The notes: generated by a model from the sequence alone, not told the origin. A stretch of 37,997 nt of DNA from UBA11891 sp965658355 (GCA_965658355.1 CBFHRX010000017.1:1-37997), one strand, 5' to 3'. Counted from the stretch's first letter, positions 1 to 8,784 are shown. Numbers and translations are program-made.

Positions 1-606
1 CAACAACTACCGACTCATTTACAAGCCTTGTTTAATGCCGATATTACCTATCACATCAACCCGACTGGAAAGTTTGTCATTGGCGGCCCTCATGGCGACA
101 CGGGCCTTACTGGAAGAAAGATTATTGTAGATACCTACGGTGGTAAAGGAGCCCACGGTGGCGGGGCTTTTAGTGGGAAAGATCCCAGTAAAGTAGACCG
201 TTCAGCGGCCTATGCGGCCCGACATATTGCCAAGAATTTAGTCGCTGCTGGGGCCGCTAAAGAGGTCTTGGTTCAATTGAGTTACGCTATTGGGGTAGTC
301 GCTCCTACTTCTGTTTTTGTCAATACCTATGGCAGCAATCAAACGACTTTGACAGATGCCGAGTTGGCTACTGAGATTCAAGAATTATTCGATTTGACTC
401 CATATGGAATTGAGACTCGTTTGAAACTTCGAAACCCAATTTATTCTGAAACTGCCGCCTATGGGCATATGGGGCGAGCACCACAATTGGTGACCAAAAC
501 TTTTGAGTCTCCTTATAATGGTAAAATCACTCAAGATGTGGAATTGTTTACCTGGGAGAAATTAGATCAGGTGGAAGCTATAAAAAAAGCCTTTTCGTTA
601 TCCTAA
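1..606 (+). CDS. metK: S-adenosylmethionine synthetase (MetK), 5'-truncated by window edge
   Basis: C-terminal about 200 residues of methionine adenosyltransferase, which makes SAM from methionine and ATP in the cytoplasm. The reading frame is open from base 1, so the start lies upstream of the window; the family is usually about 380-420 residues, so roughly half is missing. Visible family signatures are GGPHGDTGLTGRK (phosphate/ATP loop), the following IVDTYGG, and GGGAFSGKDPSKVDRSAAY, which carries the conserved Lys and Asp residues of the active site. It is followed after 21 nt by metX, so it may be the first visible gene of a methionine operon. The promoter, and any SAM riboswitch, would lie outside the window and cannot be judged. 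Confidence 0.97.
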   Translation, partial: QQLPTHLQALFNADITYHINPTGKFVIGGPHGDTGLTGRKIIVDTYGGKGAHGGGAFSGKDPSKVDRSAAYAARHIAKNLVAAGAAKEVLVQLSYAIGVVAPTSVFVNTYGSNQTTLTDAELATEIQELFDLTPYGIETRLKLRNPIYSETAAYGHMGRAPQLVTKTFESPYNGKITQDVELFTWEKLDQVEAIKKAFSLS

Positions 607-627
607 TACTAGATTTTAAATTCTGAT

Positions 628-1587
628 ATGGACGACTTTGTTGACATACAAAAACGAACGATTCAAGCGCCTCGAGGTCTTGGGGAGCTAGTGGTGTCCT
701 ATCAGCATTTTGGCCAAGATATCAGCACACATCCTGTCATTATGATCAATCATGCGCTCACAGGAGATGCACACGTTGCAGGAGCAAATGGATGGTGGAA
801 CAAATTAGTAGGCCCAAAGCGAACGATTGACACCGAGCAGTATGCTATTATTTCGTTTAATATTCCAGGCAATGGTGTTCTCGATTCACAATTGGATGCT
901 TATACCGAATACCATACTGGAGACATAGCCACTATTTTTAGAGAAGGCTTACGTCAGTTGGGGATTCACAAACTCTATGCCCTTATTGGAGGTTCTATTG
1001 GAGGTTGTATTGGCTGGGAATTTATGGTCCAGTATAGTGGTCTAGTAGAGCGGTTTATTCCCATTGCTACAGATTGGAAGGCGACGGATTGGCTGATTGC
1101 CAATACGTACTTACAAGACCAAATTTTACAGAATTCTTCCAGGCCAGTACACGATGCTCGAATACATGCCATGTTGTGTTATCGAACCCCAGAATCATTA
1201 GCGTATCGTTTTCAACGCACATTGAATAAAGACGAAGATTTATTTAATGTAGAGACCTGGTTGCGGCATCACGGCGAAAAGTTAAGCAAGCGATTTACAC
1301 ATCAATCCTATTTGACTGTTAATCATCTGTTGCGCTCTGTTAATAGTGAGCGCAATGGACAAAGCATAGCAGAAGTTTTTAGGGAATCCCAAACAGCCTT
1401 TTATTTGATTGGGATTGATACCGATTTATTTTTTACCCCTACTCAAATAAAGCAAACATATGAAGACCTTAAATCGGCAGGGGTTACCATCTCCTATAGT
1501 GAGATTAACTCCATTCACGGTCACGATGCTTTTTTGATTGAATACGAACAAATGGACACTTTATTAAAGCCAATTTTTAACGAATAA
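628..1587 (+). CDS. metX: Homoserine O-acetyltransferase family protein (alpha/beta hydrolase fold)
   Basis: Acylates homoserine to O-acetylhomoserine (family role), the first committed step of methionine synthesis. The 319-residue protein is at the short end of the family. It has the MetX opening motif NHALTGDAHV (41-50), the nucleophile elbow GGSIGG with Ser123, a candidate acid at Asp266 (IDTDLFF, Asp264 also possible) and the catalytic His299 in HGHDAFL. The ATG start sits 21 nt after the metK stop. Next comes an OsmC-like gene and then a trans-sulfuration enzyme that would use its product. Acetyl versus succinyl preference cannot be read from sequence alone; acetyl is inferred from the family. 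Confidence 0.9.
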   Translation: MDDFVDIQKRTIQAPRGLGELVVSYQHFGQDISTHPVIMINHALTGDAHVAGANGWWNKLVGPKRTIDTEQYAIISFNIPGNGVLDSQLDAYTEYHTGDIATIFREGLRQLGIHKLYALIGGSIGGCIGWEFMVQYSGLVERFIPIATDWKATDWLIANTYLQDQILQNSSRPVHDARIHAMLCYRTPESLAYRFQRTLNKDEDLFNVETWLRHHGEKLSKRFTHQSYLTVNHLLRSVNSERNGQSIAEVFRESQTAFYLIGIDTDLFFTPTQIKQTYEDLKSAGVTISYSEINSIHGHDAFLIEYEQMDTLLKPIFNE

Positions 1588-1599
1588 ACGAAACGAATT

Positions 1600-2025
1600 A
1601 TGAAGGTAGCATTAGAACGCATCAACCAAGAGTATCTATTCGAAGTCAGCAACCCCAATGGGCATCGCGTATTATTGGATAACAAGTCTAAGACAGAAGG
1701 AAGTGTAAAAGGCATTAGCCCTATGGAGTTACTACTGATGGGCTTAGCCGGATGCAGTAGTATCGATGTCGTTGCCATCTTAAACAAGCAAAAAATAAAT
1801 CCGACTTCGATCAAGATGGAAGTAGAAGGGCAGCGCCCCGAAAATACAGTTCCAGCTCTATTCAACGCGATTCGGGTGAAGGTGCTTTTAGAAGGGGACT
1901 TTTCAGCAGAAAAAGCACAACGGGCCGTTGCGCTTTCCTTTGACAAATACTGCTCTGTTTCCAAAACATTGGAGCACACTGCTACAATTGACTATGAGAT
2001 ATATTTAAATGGAGAGAAAATATGA
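1600..2025 (+). CDS. OsmC-like peroxiredoxin-fold protein
   Basis: A 141-residue OsmC/Ohr superfamily protein. Members reduce organic hydroperoxides, or in the YhfA-type branch have no settled function. The two family cysteines are present: Cys52 in LMGLAGCSSIDV and Cys118 in KYCSVSKTL, matching the usual helix-borne peroxidatic and resolving pair. It starts 12 nt after metX, and its stop overlaps the metZ start by 4 nt (ATGA), so it should be co-transcribed with methionine genes. Its role there is not known; protection of a sulfur or thiol intermediate is only a guess. Confidence 0.85.
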   Translation: MKVALERINQEYLFEVSNPNGHRVLLDNKSKTEGSVKGISPMELLLMGLAGCSSIDVVAILNKQKINPTSIKMEVEGQRPENTVPALFNAIRVKVLLEGDFSAEKAQRAVALSFDKYCSVSKTLEHTATIDYEIYLNGEKI

Positions 2026-3191
2026 ATAAAAAGTTTGAGACGAAGGCCATTCGGAATCAGCTAGAACGTTCTCAGTACAAAGAACATTCGACCCCTCTTT
2101 ATTTGACATCAAGTTTTGTTTTTGACGATGATGAAGATCTAAGGGCTGCTTTTGCTGGCGAAAAGCAACGGACAATCTACAGTCGGTTTACCAACCCAAA
2201 CACAGATGAGTTTGTCGACAAGATGTGCGCTTTAGAAGGCGCCGAAGCAGGGGTTTCTTTTGCCAGTGGTATGGGAGCTGTTTTTTCAACATTCGCCGCC
2301 TTACTCAATAGCGGAGATCATATTGTTTCGGCTCGTTCCGTTTTTGGTTCAACTCATTCTATGTTTACGAAGTTCCTGCCAAAATGGAATATTGAAACCA
2401 CCTATTTTGATGTTCACCAGCCCGAAACCATAGCCTCTTGTATTCGTCCTGAAACAAAATTAATCTATGCGGAGACGCCTACCAATCCGGGTGTTGCCCT
2501 TTTGGATCTAGAAGAATTATCGCGAATCGCTAAAAAACACAAACTGATTCTTGTGATCGATAATTGTTTTGCCACGCCTTATATTCAGCGTCCAATCGAA
2601 TTTGGTGCCGATTTGGTTATCCATTCTGCTACCAAACTGATAGACGGCCAAGGCCGCGTTTTGGGAGGGGTTACCGTGGGTAGTAAAGACTTGATCCACG
2701 AAATATATTTGTTTGCTCGCAATACGGGTCCTTCACTGTCGCCCTTTAATGCCTGGGTCCTTTCAAAAAGTTTAGAGACGCTCGCAGTACGCTTAGACCG
2801 TCATTGTGAAAATGCACTATTATTAGCCCAGATCCTAGAAAACCACCCAAAAATCAATTGGGTAAAATATCCATTTCTACCCTCACATCCGCAATATGAG
2901 ATTGCAAAAAAGCAAATGCTAAAAGGGGGAAGTATCATTTCTTTTGAAGTCAAAGGCGGTATCGAAGCTGGAAAGACTTTCTTAAACGCCCTCCAACTCT
3001 GTTCCCTTTCGGCCAATTTAGGCGATTCTCGAACGATCGTTACCCATCCGGCATCTTCGACCCACAGTAAGCTGTCTGAAGAAGACAGACTAGCGGTTGG
3101 AATAACAGCTGGTATGATACGATTGTCTGTTGGATTGGAGCATCCTGACGATATTCAAAACGATTTAGAACAAGCGCTCGGAAAAATATGA
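2022..3191 (+). CDS. metZ: O-acyl-homoserine sulfhydrylase (MetZ-type Cys/Met metabolism PLP enzyme)
   Basis: A 389-residue PLP enzyme of the cystathionine gamma-synthase superfamily, predicted to make homocysteine directly from O-acyl-homoserine and sulfide. Family marks are YSRFTNPN (53-60, cofactor phosphate/neighbouring subunit), ASGMGA (81-86), ETPTNPG (151-157) and the Schiff-base Lys205 in HSATKLIDGQGR. The HSATK-x-x-DGQGR form is typical of the MetZ branch. Start and stop codons overlap the neighbours by 4 nt on both sides, indicating translational coupling. Although this branch is often named O-succinylhomoserine sulfhydrylase, the linked MetX-type enzyme suggests acetylhomoserine as substrate (inference). 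Confidence 0.92.
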   Translation: MNKKFETKAIRNQLERSQYKEHSTPLYLTSSFVFDDDEDLRAAFAGEKQRTIYSRFTNPNTDEFVDKMCALEGAEAGVSFASGMGAVFSTFAALLNSGDHIVSARSVFGSTHSMFTKFLPKWNIETTYFDVHQPETIASCIRPETKLIYAETPTNPGVALLDLEELSRIAKKHKLILVIDNCFATPYIQRPIEFGADLVIHSATKLIDGQGRVLGGVTVGSKDLIHEIYLFARNTGPSLSPFNAWVLSKSLETLAVRLDRHCENALLLAQILENHPKINWVKYPFLPSHPQYEIAKKQMLKGGSIISFEVKGGIEAGKTFLNALQLCSLSANLGDSRTIVTHPASSTHSKLSEEDRLAVGITAGMIRLSVGLEHPDDIQNDLEQALGKI

Positions 3192-4198
3192 AGCAATTAG
3201 TAGACCTATTAAAAGAAAGAATTCTTGTCTTAGATGGCGCTATGGGGACGATGATTCAAGCCTATAATTTTAAAGAAGACGACTTTAGAGGAAGCCGATT
3301 TCAAGAGCATCCCTCTCCATTGCAGGGGAATAATGACCTATTGAGTTTAACACAGCCAGAAGCTATTAAGACCATCCACAGTAAGTATTTTGAAGCCGGA
3401 GCCGATATCGTAGAAACCAATACCTTTTCTTCTACCACTGTTGGGATGGCAGACTATCAGATGGAAGATCTCGTTTATGAGCTCAATTACGAATCAGCAA
3501 AACTAGCCAAAGAGGTAGCGCAATCCTTTACAGAGAAAGAACCTCACAAGCCTCGTTTTGTTGCCGGTTCCATCGGGCCAACGAATAGAACAGCCTCGAT
3601 GTCCCCAGATGTTAATGACCCTGGGTTTAGAGCGATCAATTTTCAAGAATTAGTAATAGCCTATCAAGAGCAAGTAGAAGGCTTGGTCGCTGGGGGTGTT
3701 GACCTTCTTTTAGTAGAAACAGTCTTTGATACCCTTAATGCAAAAGCAGCATTGTATGCGATTGATAGCTTAAAGAAAAAGAACCATTGGGAACATCCCA
3801 TCATGGTAAGCGGAACGATAACAGATGCGAGTGGCAGAACCCTTTCTGGACAAACGGTTGAAGCCTTTGCAGTTTCGGTATCTCATATTCCCCTATTGAG
3901 TATCGGTTTTAATTGCGCTCTTGGAGCCGATCAATTGTATCCCTATTTAAAAAGACTTTCAGAGCTGACAGCTTTTGCAACCTCTGCGCATCCCAATGCA
4001 GGATTACCGAATGCATTTGGAGCCTATGACCAAACGGCTGATGAAATGTCTGAATTGGTAGAAAATTATTTAAAAGATAATTTGGTGAATATAATAGGGG
4101 GCTGTTGTGGTACGACTCCTGAGCACATTCGACGTATCGCTGAAATTGCACAAAAACATGTACCAAGGTCCTATAGTAAAGAAGCCTATGCCGGATAA
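3188..4198 (+). CDS. metH: Methionine synthase, N-terminal part: homocysteine S-methyltransferase domain
   Basis: A 336-residue protein equal to the homocysteine-binding module of cobalamin-dependent methionine synthase. It shows LDGAMGTMIQ (15-24) and the three zinc-ligand cysteines, Cys243 in GFNCALG plus Cys306 and Cys307 in GGCCGTTPEH. In MetH from enterobacteria this domain is fused to the rest; here it is a separate protein, and the following gene supplies the folate, B12 and activation domains. It starts inside the metZ stop (ATGA) and its end overlaps the next start by 11 nt in another frame. The two products should assemble into one enzyme (inference). Confidence 0.94.
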   Translation: MKQLVDLLKERILVLDGAMGTMIQAYNFKEDDFRGSRFQEHPSPLQGNNDLLSLTQPEAIKTIHSKYFEAGADIVETNTFSSTTVGMADYQMEDLVYELNYESAKLAKEVAQSFTEKEPHKPRFVAGSIGPTNRTASMSPDVNDPGFRAINFQELVIAYQEQVEGLVAGGVDLLLVETVFDTLNAKAALYAIDSLKKKNHWEHPIMVSGTITDASGRTLSGQTVEAFAVSVSHIPLLSIGFNCALGADQLYPYLKRLSELTAFATSAHPNAGLPNAFGAYDQTADEMSELVENYLKDNLVNIIGGCCGTTPEHIRRIAEIAQKHVPRSYSKEAYAG

Positions 4199-6872
4199 AA
4201 CACCAACACTGCAGTTATCGGGTCTTGAGTTATTAGAAATTACCTCAGACACCAATTTTGTAAATATTGGAGAACGCACCAATGTAACGGGTTCTCGTAA
4301 GTTTTTACGTTTGATAGAAGCCGGAGATTTTGAAGCGGCAGTAGAAGTTGCGCGAGAACAAGTAGAAGGCGGCGCTCAAATCATTGACATCAATATGGAC
4401 GAAGGTCTTATTGATGGGGTTAAGGCCATGACAACCTTTCTGAATTTAATTGCTGCTGAGCCTGATATTGCAAAGGTCCCCGTGATGATTGACAGTTCGA
4501 AATGGGAGATTATTGAAGCGGGCTTACAAGTAGCCCAAGGTAAAAGTGTGGTTAACTCTATAAGCCTCAAAGAAGGGGAAGAAGCCTTTGTGACGCTTGC
4601 CAAAAAGATCAAGCAATACGGTGCTGCTGTTGTTGTAATGGCTTTTGATGAAGAAGGCCAGGCCGATAATTTGGAACGCCGCAAAGAAATATGCAAGCGC
4701 TCCTATGATATTTTGGTCAACAAAGTACAGTTCGCCCCTCAAGACATCATATTTGATCCTAATATATTTCCTGTTGCTACAGGAATGGAGGAGCACCGTC
4801 GTAATGCTGTGGATTTTTTCTTGGCTACGAAATGGATTCGAGAAAACTTACCCTATGCGAATGTCAGTGGAGGTGTGAGTAATGTTTCTTTTTCATTTAG
4901 AGGGAATAACGCCGTTCGAGAAGCTATGCATTCGGCATTTTTATTTCATGCTATTCAGCATGGGATGAATATGGGAATTGTAAATCCAAGCTTGCTAGAG
5001 GTGTATGATGAAATCCCCAAGGCCCTATTGGAATACGTTGAGGATGTATTACTTGACAGAAGGGAAGATGCTACCGAGCGACTCTTGGATTTTGCCGAGA
5101 GTGTAAAAGGACAAGAAAAATCTAGTAGTCAAGAAAAAAACGCGTGGAGAGAAAAAGCGTTACAAGAGCGGATCTCTCATTCTTTAATCAAAGGTATTGA
5201 CGCCTTTATTGAAGAGGATGTAGAAGAGGCGCGCCAGCAAGTAGCCCGACCCTTAGAAGTAATCGAGGGGAATTTGATGACGGGAATGAATATCGTTGGG
5301 GATTTATTTGGGGAAGGGAAAATGTTCTTGCCACAAGTAGTCAAATCAGCCAGGGTAATGAAAAAAGCAGTTGCCTACCTACAGCCGTTTATTGAAGCAG
5401 AAAAAGAGGGCGATGCCCAAAGTGCGGGTAAAATTTTAATGGCAACGGTAAAAGGAGACGTACACGATATTGGTAAAAACATTGTGAGTGTCGTATTGGC
5501 CTGCAACAATTTTGAAATAATAGATTTAGGGGTTATGGTGCCGCCCGAAAAAATATTAGAGGCTGCAGTTGCGCATCAAGTTGATGTGATTGGCCTTTCA
5601 GGTTTGATTACTCCCTCCTTGGATGAAATGGTGTTTATCGCACAGGAAATGCAGCGCCAAAAAATTGACATCCCCTTGCTTATTGGGGGTGCGACCACCT
5701 CAAAAGCCCATACGGCAGTAAAAATTGCTCCTTTAAGCAACTACCCTGTTATTCATGTAAACGATGCTTCTAGGGCGGTAACAGTAGTCAGTAATTTGCT
5801 CAGTGAAGACACACACAAAAGCTATGTGGCTGGAATTCGATCTGATTACGATCAATTCCGAGAAAAGTTTTTACAGAGAAGTGAGCGTAAAACCTATCTG
5901 CCTATAGAAGAAGCACGAGAAAATGCCTTACAACTCAATTGGGATGACTACGCACCTGTGAAGCCCAAAAATAAAGGGGTTCACACCTTACAGGATTTCC
6001 CTCTCGAAAAGCTTTTGCCCTATATCGATTGGACGCCTTTTTTCCGTTCCTGGGATTTGCATGGGAAATATCCTGAGATACTGGCAGACCCCGTAGTGGG
6101 GGCGCAGGCAACAGAATTGTTCACAGATGCGCAGCAGATGCTAGATAAAATCATAGCCGAAAAATGGTTAGAGGCACGTGCCCGATTTGGTCTTTTTCCG
6201 GCAAATAGTGAAGGGGATGATATTCATATTTATGACCCTGAGCAAGAAGAAGAACAAATTAGCAGTTGGTTAACATTAAGACAGCAACTGCAAAAAAAAG
6301 CGGGAAGTCCCAATTTGGCATTAGCGGACTTTATCGCTCCTAAAAGTGCTGGATATCGAGATTACTGTGGTGCCTTCTGCGTAACAACAGGTTTCGGAAC
6401 CCAAGAAAAAGCCGCGGCTTTTGAAGCCGATAACGATGATTACAGTGCTATCATGATAAAGGCCTTAGCGGATCGGTTTGCAGAAGCTTTTGCGGAATAC
6501 CTTCATGAGGCCGTGCGTCAAAATTTTTGGGGCTATGCTGTTGAGGAAGGGCTGAGTAATGAAGATCTAATTGCAGAAAAATACAAGGGCATTCGCCCTG
6601 CACCTGGGTATCCTGCCTGTCCCGATCATCTGGAAAAAATTGAATTATGGAAGCTTTTAAAGGTAGAAGAAACCATTGGGGTAAAACTCACTGAAAGTAT
6701 GGCAATGTGGCCTGCAGCTTCTGTGTCAGGTTATTATTTTGCACATCCACAAGCACAGTATTTTGGGCTTGGAAAAATAAAAGAAGACCAACTTATTGAT
6801 TACAGCCATAGACGAAAAATAGCTGTAGAAACAGCCAGAAAATGGCTTAATCCCAATTTAGTTACGACATGA
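4188..6872 (+). CDS. metH: Methionine synthase, C-terminal part: methyl-THF, cobalamin and activation domains
   Basis: An 894-residue second half of MetH. It starts with a pterin-binding domain (about 15-300, from NFVNIGERTNVTGSRKF), then the helical B12 cap, a cobalamin Rossmann domain with D424-x-H426-x-x-G429 (DVHDIG; His426 is the predicted lower cobalt ligand), and ends with the reactivation domain carrying RPAPGYPACPDH (803-814), the SAM-binding signature. The frame is open further upstream, but ATG 4188 is chosen because homology to MetH begins just after it and it gives a short overlap with the first half; ATG 4158 is an alternative. It needs the preceding zinc-domain protein for homocysteine. 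The stop overlaps the metF start (ATGA). Confidence 0.95.
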   Translation: MPDKTPTLQLSGLELLEITSDTNFVNIGERTNVTGSRKFLRLIEAGDFEAAVEVAREQVEGGAQIIDINMDEGLIDGVKAMTTFLNLIAAEPDIAKVPVMIDSSKWEIIEAGLQVAQGKSVVNSISLKEGEEAFVTLAKKIKQYGAAVVVMAFDEEGQADNLERRKEICKRSYDILVNKVQFAPQDIIFDPNIFPVATGMEEHRRNAVDFFLATKWIRENLPYANVSGGVSNVSFSFRGNNAVREAMHSAFLFHAIQHGMNMGIVNPSLLEVYDEIPKALLEYVEDVLLDRREDATERLLDFAESVKGQEKSSSQEKNAWREKALQERISHSLIKGIDAFIEEDVEEARQQVARPLEVIEGNLMTGMNIVGDLFGEGKMFLPQVVKSARVMKKAVAYLQPFIEAEKEGDAQSAGKILMATVKGDVHDIGKNIVSVVLACNNFEIIDLGVMVPPEKILEAAVAHQVDVIGLSGLITPSLDEMVFIAQEMQRQKIDIPLLIGGATTSKAHTAVKIAPLSNYPVIHVNDASRAVTVVSNLLSEDTHKSYVAGIRSDYDQFREKFLQRSERKTYLPIEEARENALQLNWDDYAPVKPKNKGVHTLQDFPLEKLLPYIDWTPFFRSWDLHGKYPEILADPVVGAQATELFTDAQQMLDKIIAEKWLEARARFGLFPANSEGDDIHIYDPEQEEEQISSWLTLRQQLQKKAGSPNLALADFIAPKSAGYRDYCGAFCVTTGFGTQEKAAAFEADNDDYSAIMIKALADRFAEAFAEYLHEAVRQNFWGYAVEEGLSNEDLIAEKYKGIRPAPGYPACPDHLEKIELWKLLKVEETIGVKLTESMAMWPAASVSGYYFAHPQAQYFGLGKIKEDQLIDYSHRRKIAVETARKWLNPNLVTT

Positions 6873-7825
6873 AAATAATAGATCATATCGCTCAATCAAA
6901 AGGTAAAACACAGTTTACCTTTGAAATATTACCTCCTGTAAAAGGGCAACATATCGATTCCATATTCGCCGGGATTGACCCTTTGATGGAATTCAATCCT
7001 CCATTTATTGACGTTACCTATCACAGAGAGGAATACGAGCTAAAGTCATTAGACAATGGCTTGTTGCAAAAGCGATTAATCCGAAAAAGACCCGGAACAG
7101 TTGGTATTTGTGCTGCTATTATGAATAAGTACAAAGTAGATGCCGTACCCCATGTTTTATGTGGTGGGTTTACCAAAGAAGACACAGAAAATCTGTTGAT
7201 CGATTTGGATTTCTTGGGGATCGACAATGTGGTAGCATTAAGAGGAGATGCAGTCAAAAGCGAGACTTATTTTACGCCAACTAAAGAGGGGCATGCCTAC
7301 GCTAGTGAGCTGGTATCACAGATTGCCAATCTCAATAAAGGCGTTTATTTGGATGAAGAATTAGTAGAGGGATCGGCTACTGACTTTTGTATTGGGGTGT
7401 CAGGATACCCTGAAAAGCATATGGAAGCCCCTAGTTTGGATACCGATATTGACTACTTAAAGGAAAAAATTGACGCTGGAGCAGATTATATCGTTACCCA
7501 AATGTTTTTTGATAACGCAAAGTTTTTCGCATTTCAAGAAAAGTGTGAAAAGGCAGGAATCAAGGTTCCCATCATTCCAGGCTTGAAGCCAATCGCTACC
7601 CGAAAGCAATTGAATTTACTTCCCCACCGTTTCCATGTTGATTTACCAGAAGCGTTGATTAAAGAGGTGATGGCCTGCAAGGATAACAAGGCCATTAAAC
7701 AAGTAGGAATAGAGTGGTGCATTGCGCAAAGTAAAGAATTACAACAGGCAGGGGTTTCTTTCTTACACTATTATTCTATGGGGAAATCAGAAAATATAAA
7801 AGCGATTGCTGACGCTATATTTTAA
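6869..7825 (+). CDS. metF: 5,10-methylenetetrahydrofolate reductase
   Basis: A 318-residue FAD-dependent TIM-barrel reductase that makes the 5-methyl-THF used by MetH. Visible family motifs are FTFEILPP (17-24, with the catalytic Glu), YHREE, ALRGD (flavin site), GVSGYPEKH and GADYIVTQMFFDN followed by PIIPGLKPI. Length is normal for a bacterial MetF. Its ATG overlaps the metH stop by 4 nt, making it the last gene of the methionine run. Its TAA stop is interlocked with the stop of the convergent ABC ATPase gene, and no intrinsic terminator is visible between them. Confidence 0.96.
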   Translation: MKIIDHIAQSKGKTQFTFEILPPVKGQHIDSIFAGIDPLMEFNPPFIDVTYHREEYELKSLDNGLLQKRLIRKRPGTVGICAAIMNKYKVDAVPHVLCGGFTKEDTENLLIDLDFLGIDNVVALRGDAVKSETYFTPTKEGHAYASELVSQIANLNKGVYLDEELVEGSATDFCIGVSGYPEKHMEAPSLDTDIDYLKEKIDAGADYIVTQMFFDNAKFFAFQEKCEKAGIKVPIIPGLKPIATRKQLNLLPHRFHVDLPEALIKEVMACKDNKAIKQVGIEWCIAQSKELQQAGVSFLHYYSMGKSENIKAIADAIF

Positions 7826-8718
7826 GTGGCCGTAAGCTCATTAAAAAGAGATTCTAGATTTTTGCTCTTGTGTTGTAGGGTGACAATTTTCAATCCGTTG
7901 TCATGGGCGAAGTCAAAAACCATTGGTCGGCGGTCTTCTTGTGTATCAAACTCAATCTCATATTGAAAGTCAAAGACATTCGTTACCCGAACCGCATTTT
8001 TTATTTTTTCTAATGCGACCATTTCAACCCGATAATCAAAACTTACTTCCACGATTTGTTTTTCTTGCAAGCGCAATTTTTGGAGCGATTCGTCTAGGAC
8101 AATTTCCCCTTTGTGTAAAATAACAACTCGATCGCAAAGGGCTTCTACTTCTGATAAGATATGGGTGGACAAAAAGATGGTTTTTTCTTTCCCTAATTCT
8201 AAAATCAATTCCCGTATTTCGCTCAATTGATTGGGGTCAAGTCCTGTTGTGGGTTCATCTAAAATCAAAAGCTGGGGATTATGAAGCAAAGCAGCGGCTA
8301 GTCCGACTCTTTGTTTATATCCCTTAGAAAGGCTTGTGATTTTTTTGTCGAGGTGGTTCTGGAGGCCTACTTTTTTTGAAATTTCCTCTAGGGAAGGCAT
8401 TGAAACCTTATATAGGGCTGCGCTAAAGTCCAAATACTCCTTTACAAACATATCGCTGTAAAGCGGATTGTTCTCTGGTAGATAGCCGATTTGTTGTTGT
8501 ATTTCTTCAGGAGCTGTTTTCAAATCGACTCCTTCAAATTTGATGCTTCCTTGCCAATCTGTTAAAAAGCCAGTTAGAATTTTCATTAACGTGGTTTTCC
8601 CAGCGCCATTAGGACCTAGAAACCCAATTATTTCCCCTTTTTTCATGTGCAGATTCAGTCCTTTTAATATGACTTGATCGGCGTACTTTTTTCGGACATC
8701 TTGAAGTTGAAGTGGCAA
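7822..8718 (-). CDS. gldA: ABC transporter ATP-binding protein, GldA-like
   Basis: A 298-residue ATPase subunit of an ABC-2 type exporter. Walker A GPNGAGKTT (35-43), signature LSKGY (130-134), Walker B LLILDEP (150-156) and the H-loop His186 (STHIL) are all present. The Q-loop region reads GYLPENNPLY, the form seen in GldA proteins of gliding flavobacteria. A C-terminal extension of about 75 residues is also GldA-like. The start is a TTG, since no ATG, GTG or TTG lies upstream before the promoter element and homology begins at once; a -7 element lies only 13 nt upstream. No permease gene (gldF/gldG) is adjacent, so the exact transporter is uncertain and a drug or lipid exporter ATPase is possible. 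Confidence 0.85.
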   Translation of the reverse strand: MPLQLQDVRKKYADQVILKGLNLHMKKGEIIGFLGPNGAGKTTLMKILTGFLTDWQGSIKFEGVDLKTAPEEIQQQIGYLPENNPLYSDMFVKEYLDFSAALYKVSMPSLEEISKKVGLQNHLDKKITSLSKGYKQRVGLAAALLHNPQLLILDEPTTGLDPNQLSEIRELILELGKEKTIFLSTHILSEVEALCDRVVILHKGEIVLDESLQKLRLQEKQIVEVSFDYRVEMVALEKIKNAVRVTNVFDFQYEIEFDTQEDRRPMVFDFAHDNGLKIVTLQHKSKNLESLFNELTAT

Positions 8719-8731
8719 AGTCTTTTTTTTA

Positions 8732-8739
8732 CAAAGATA
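8732..8739 (-). promoter_or_regulatory. Bacteroidota -7 promoter element for the GldA-like gene
   Basis: Read on the minus strand the bases are TATCTTTG, an exact match to TAnnTTTG. Only 13 nt separate it from the TTG start codon, so the transcript leader would be about 6-9 nt. No good -33 TTTG box is seen 19-21 nt upstream, which lowers confidence. Confidence 0.5.
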
Positions 8740-8784
8740 TACGAAGAAGGCTATGGTTCCGAAAAAGGCACTCTTTTTAATAAG

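Noticed and set aside
28..606. TTG at 28 as start of a short MetK
   Set aside because: The frame is open to base 1 and MetK homology does not begin here; this is a truncated gene, not a short one.
1521..1979. Long open frame on the minus strand opposite the OsmC gene
   Set aside because: It is covered by two strongly recognisable plus-strand genes, and its translation shows no family motif.
4107..4187. Longer N-terminus for the second MetH part
   Set aside because: The additional residues overlap the first MetH gene in another frame and do not match the family.
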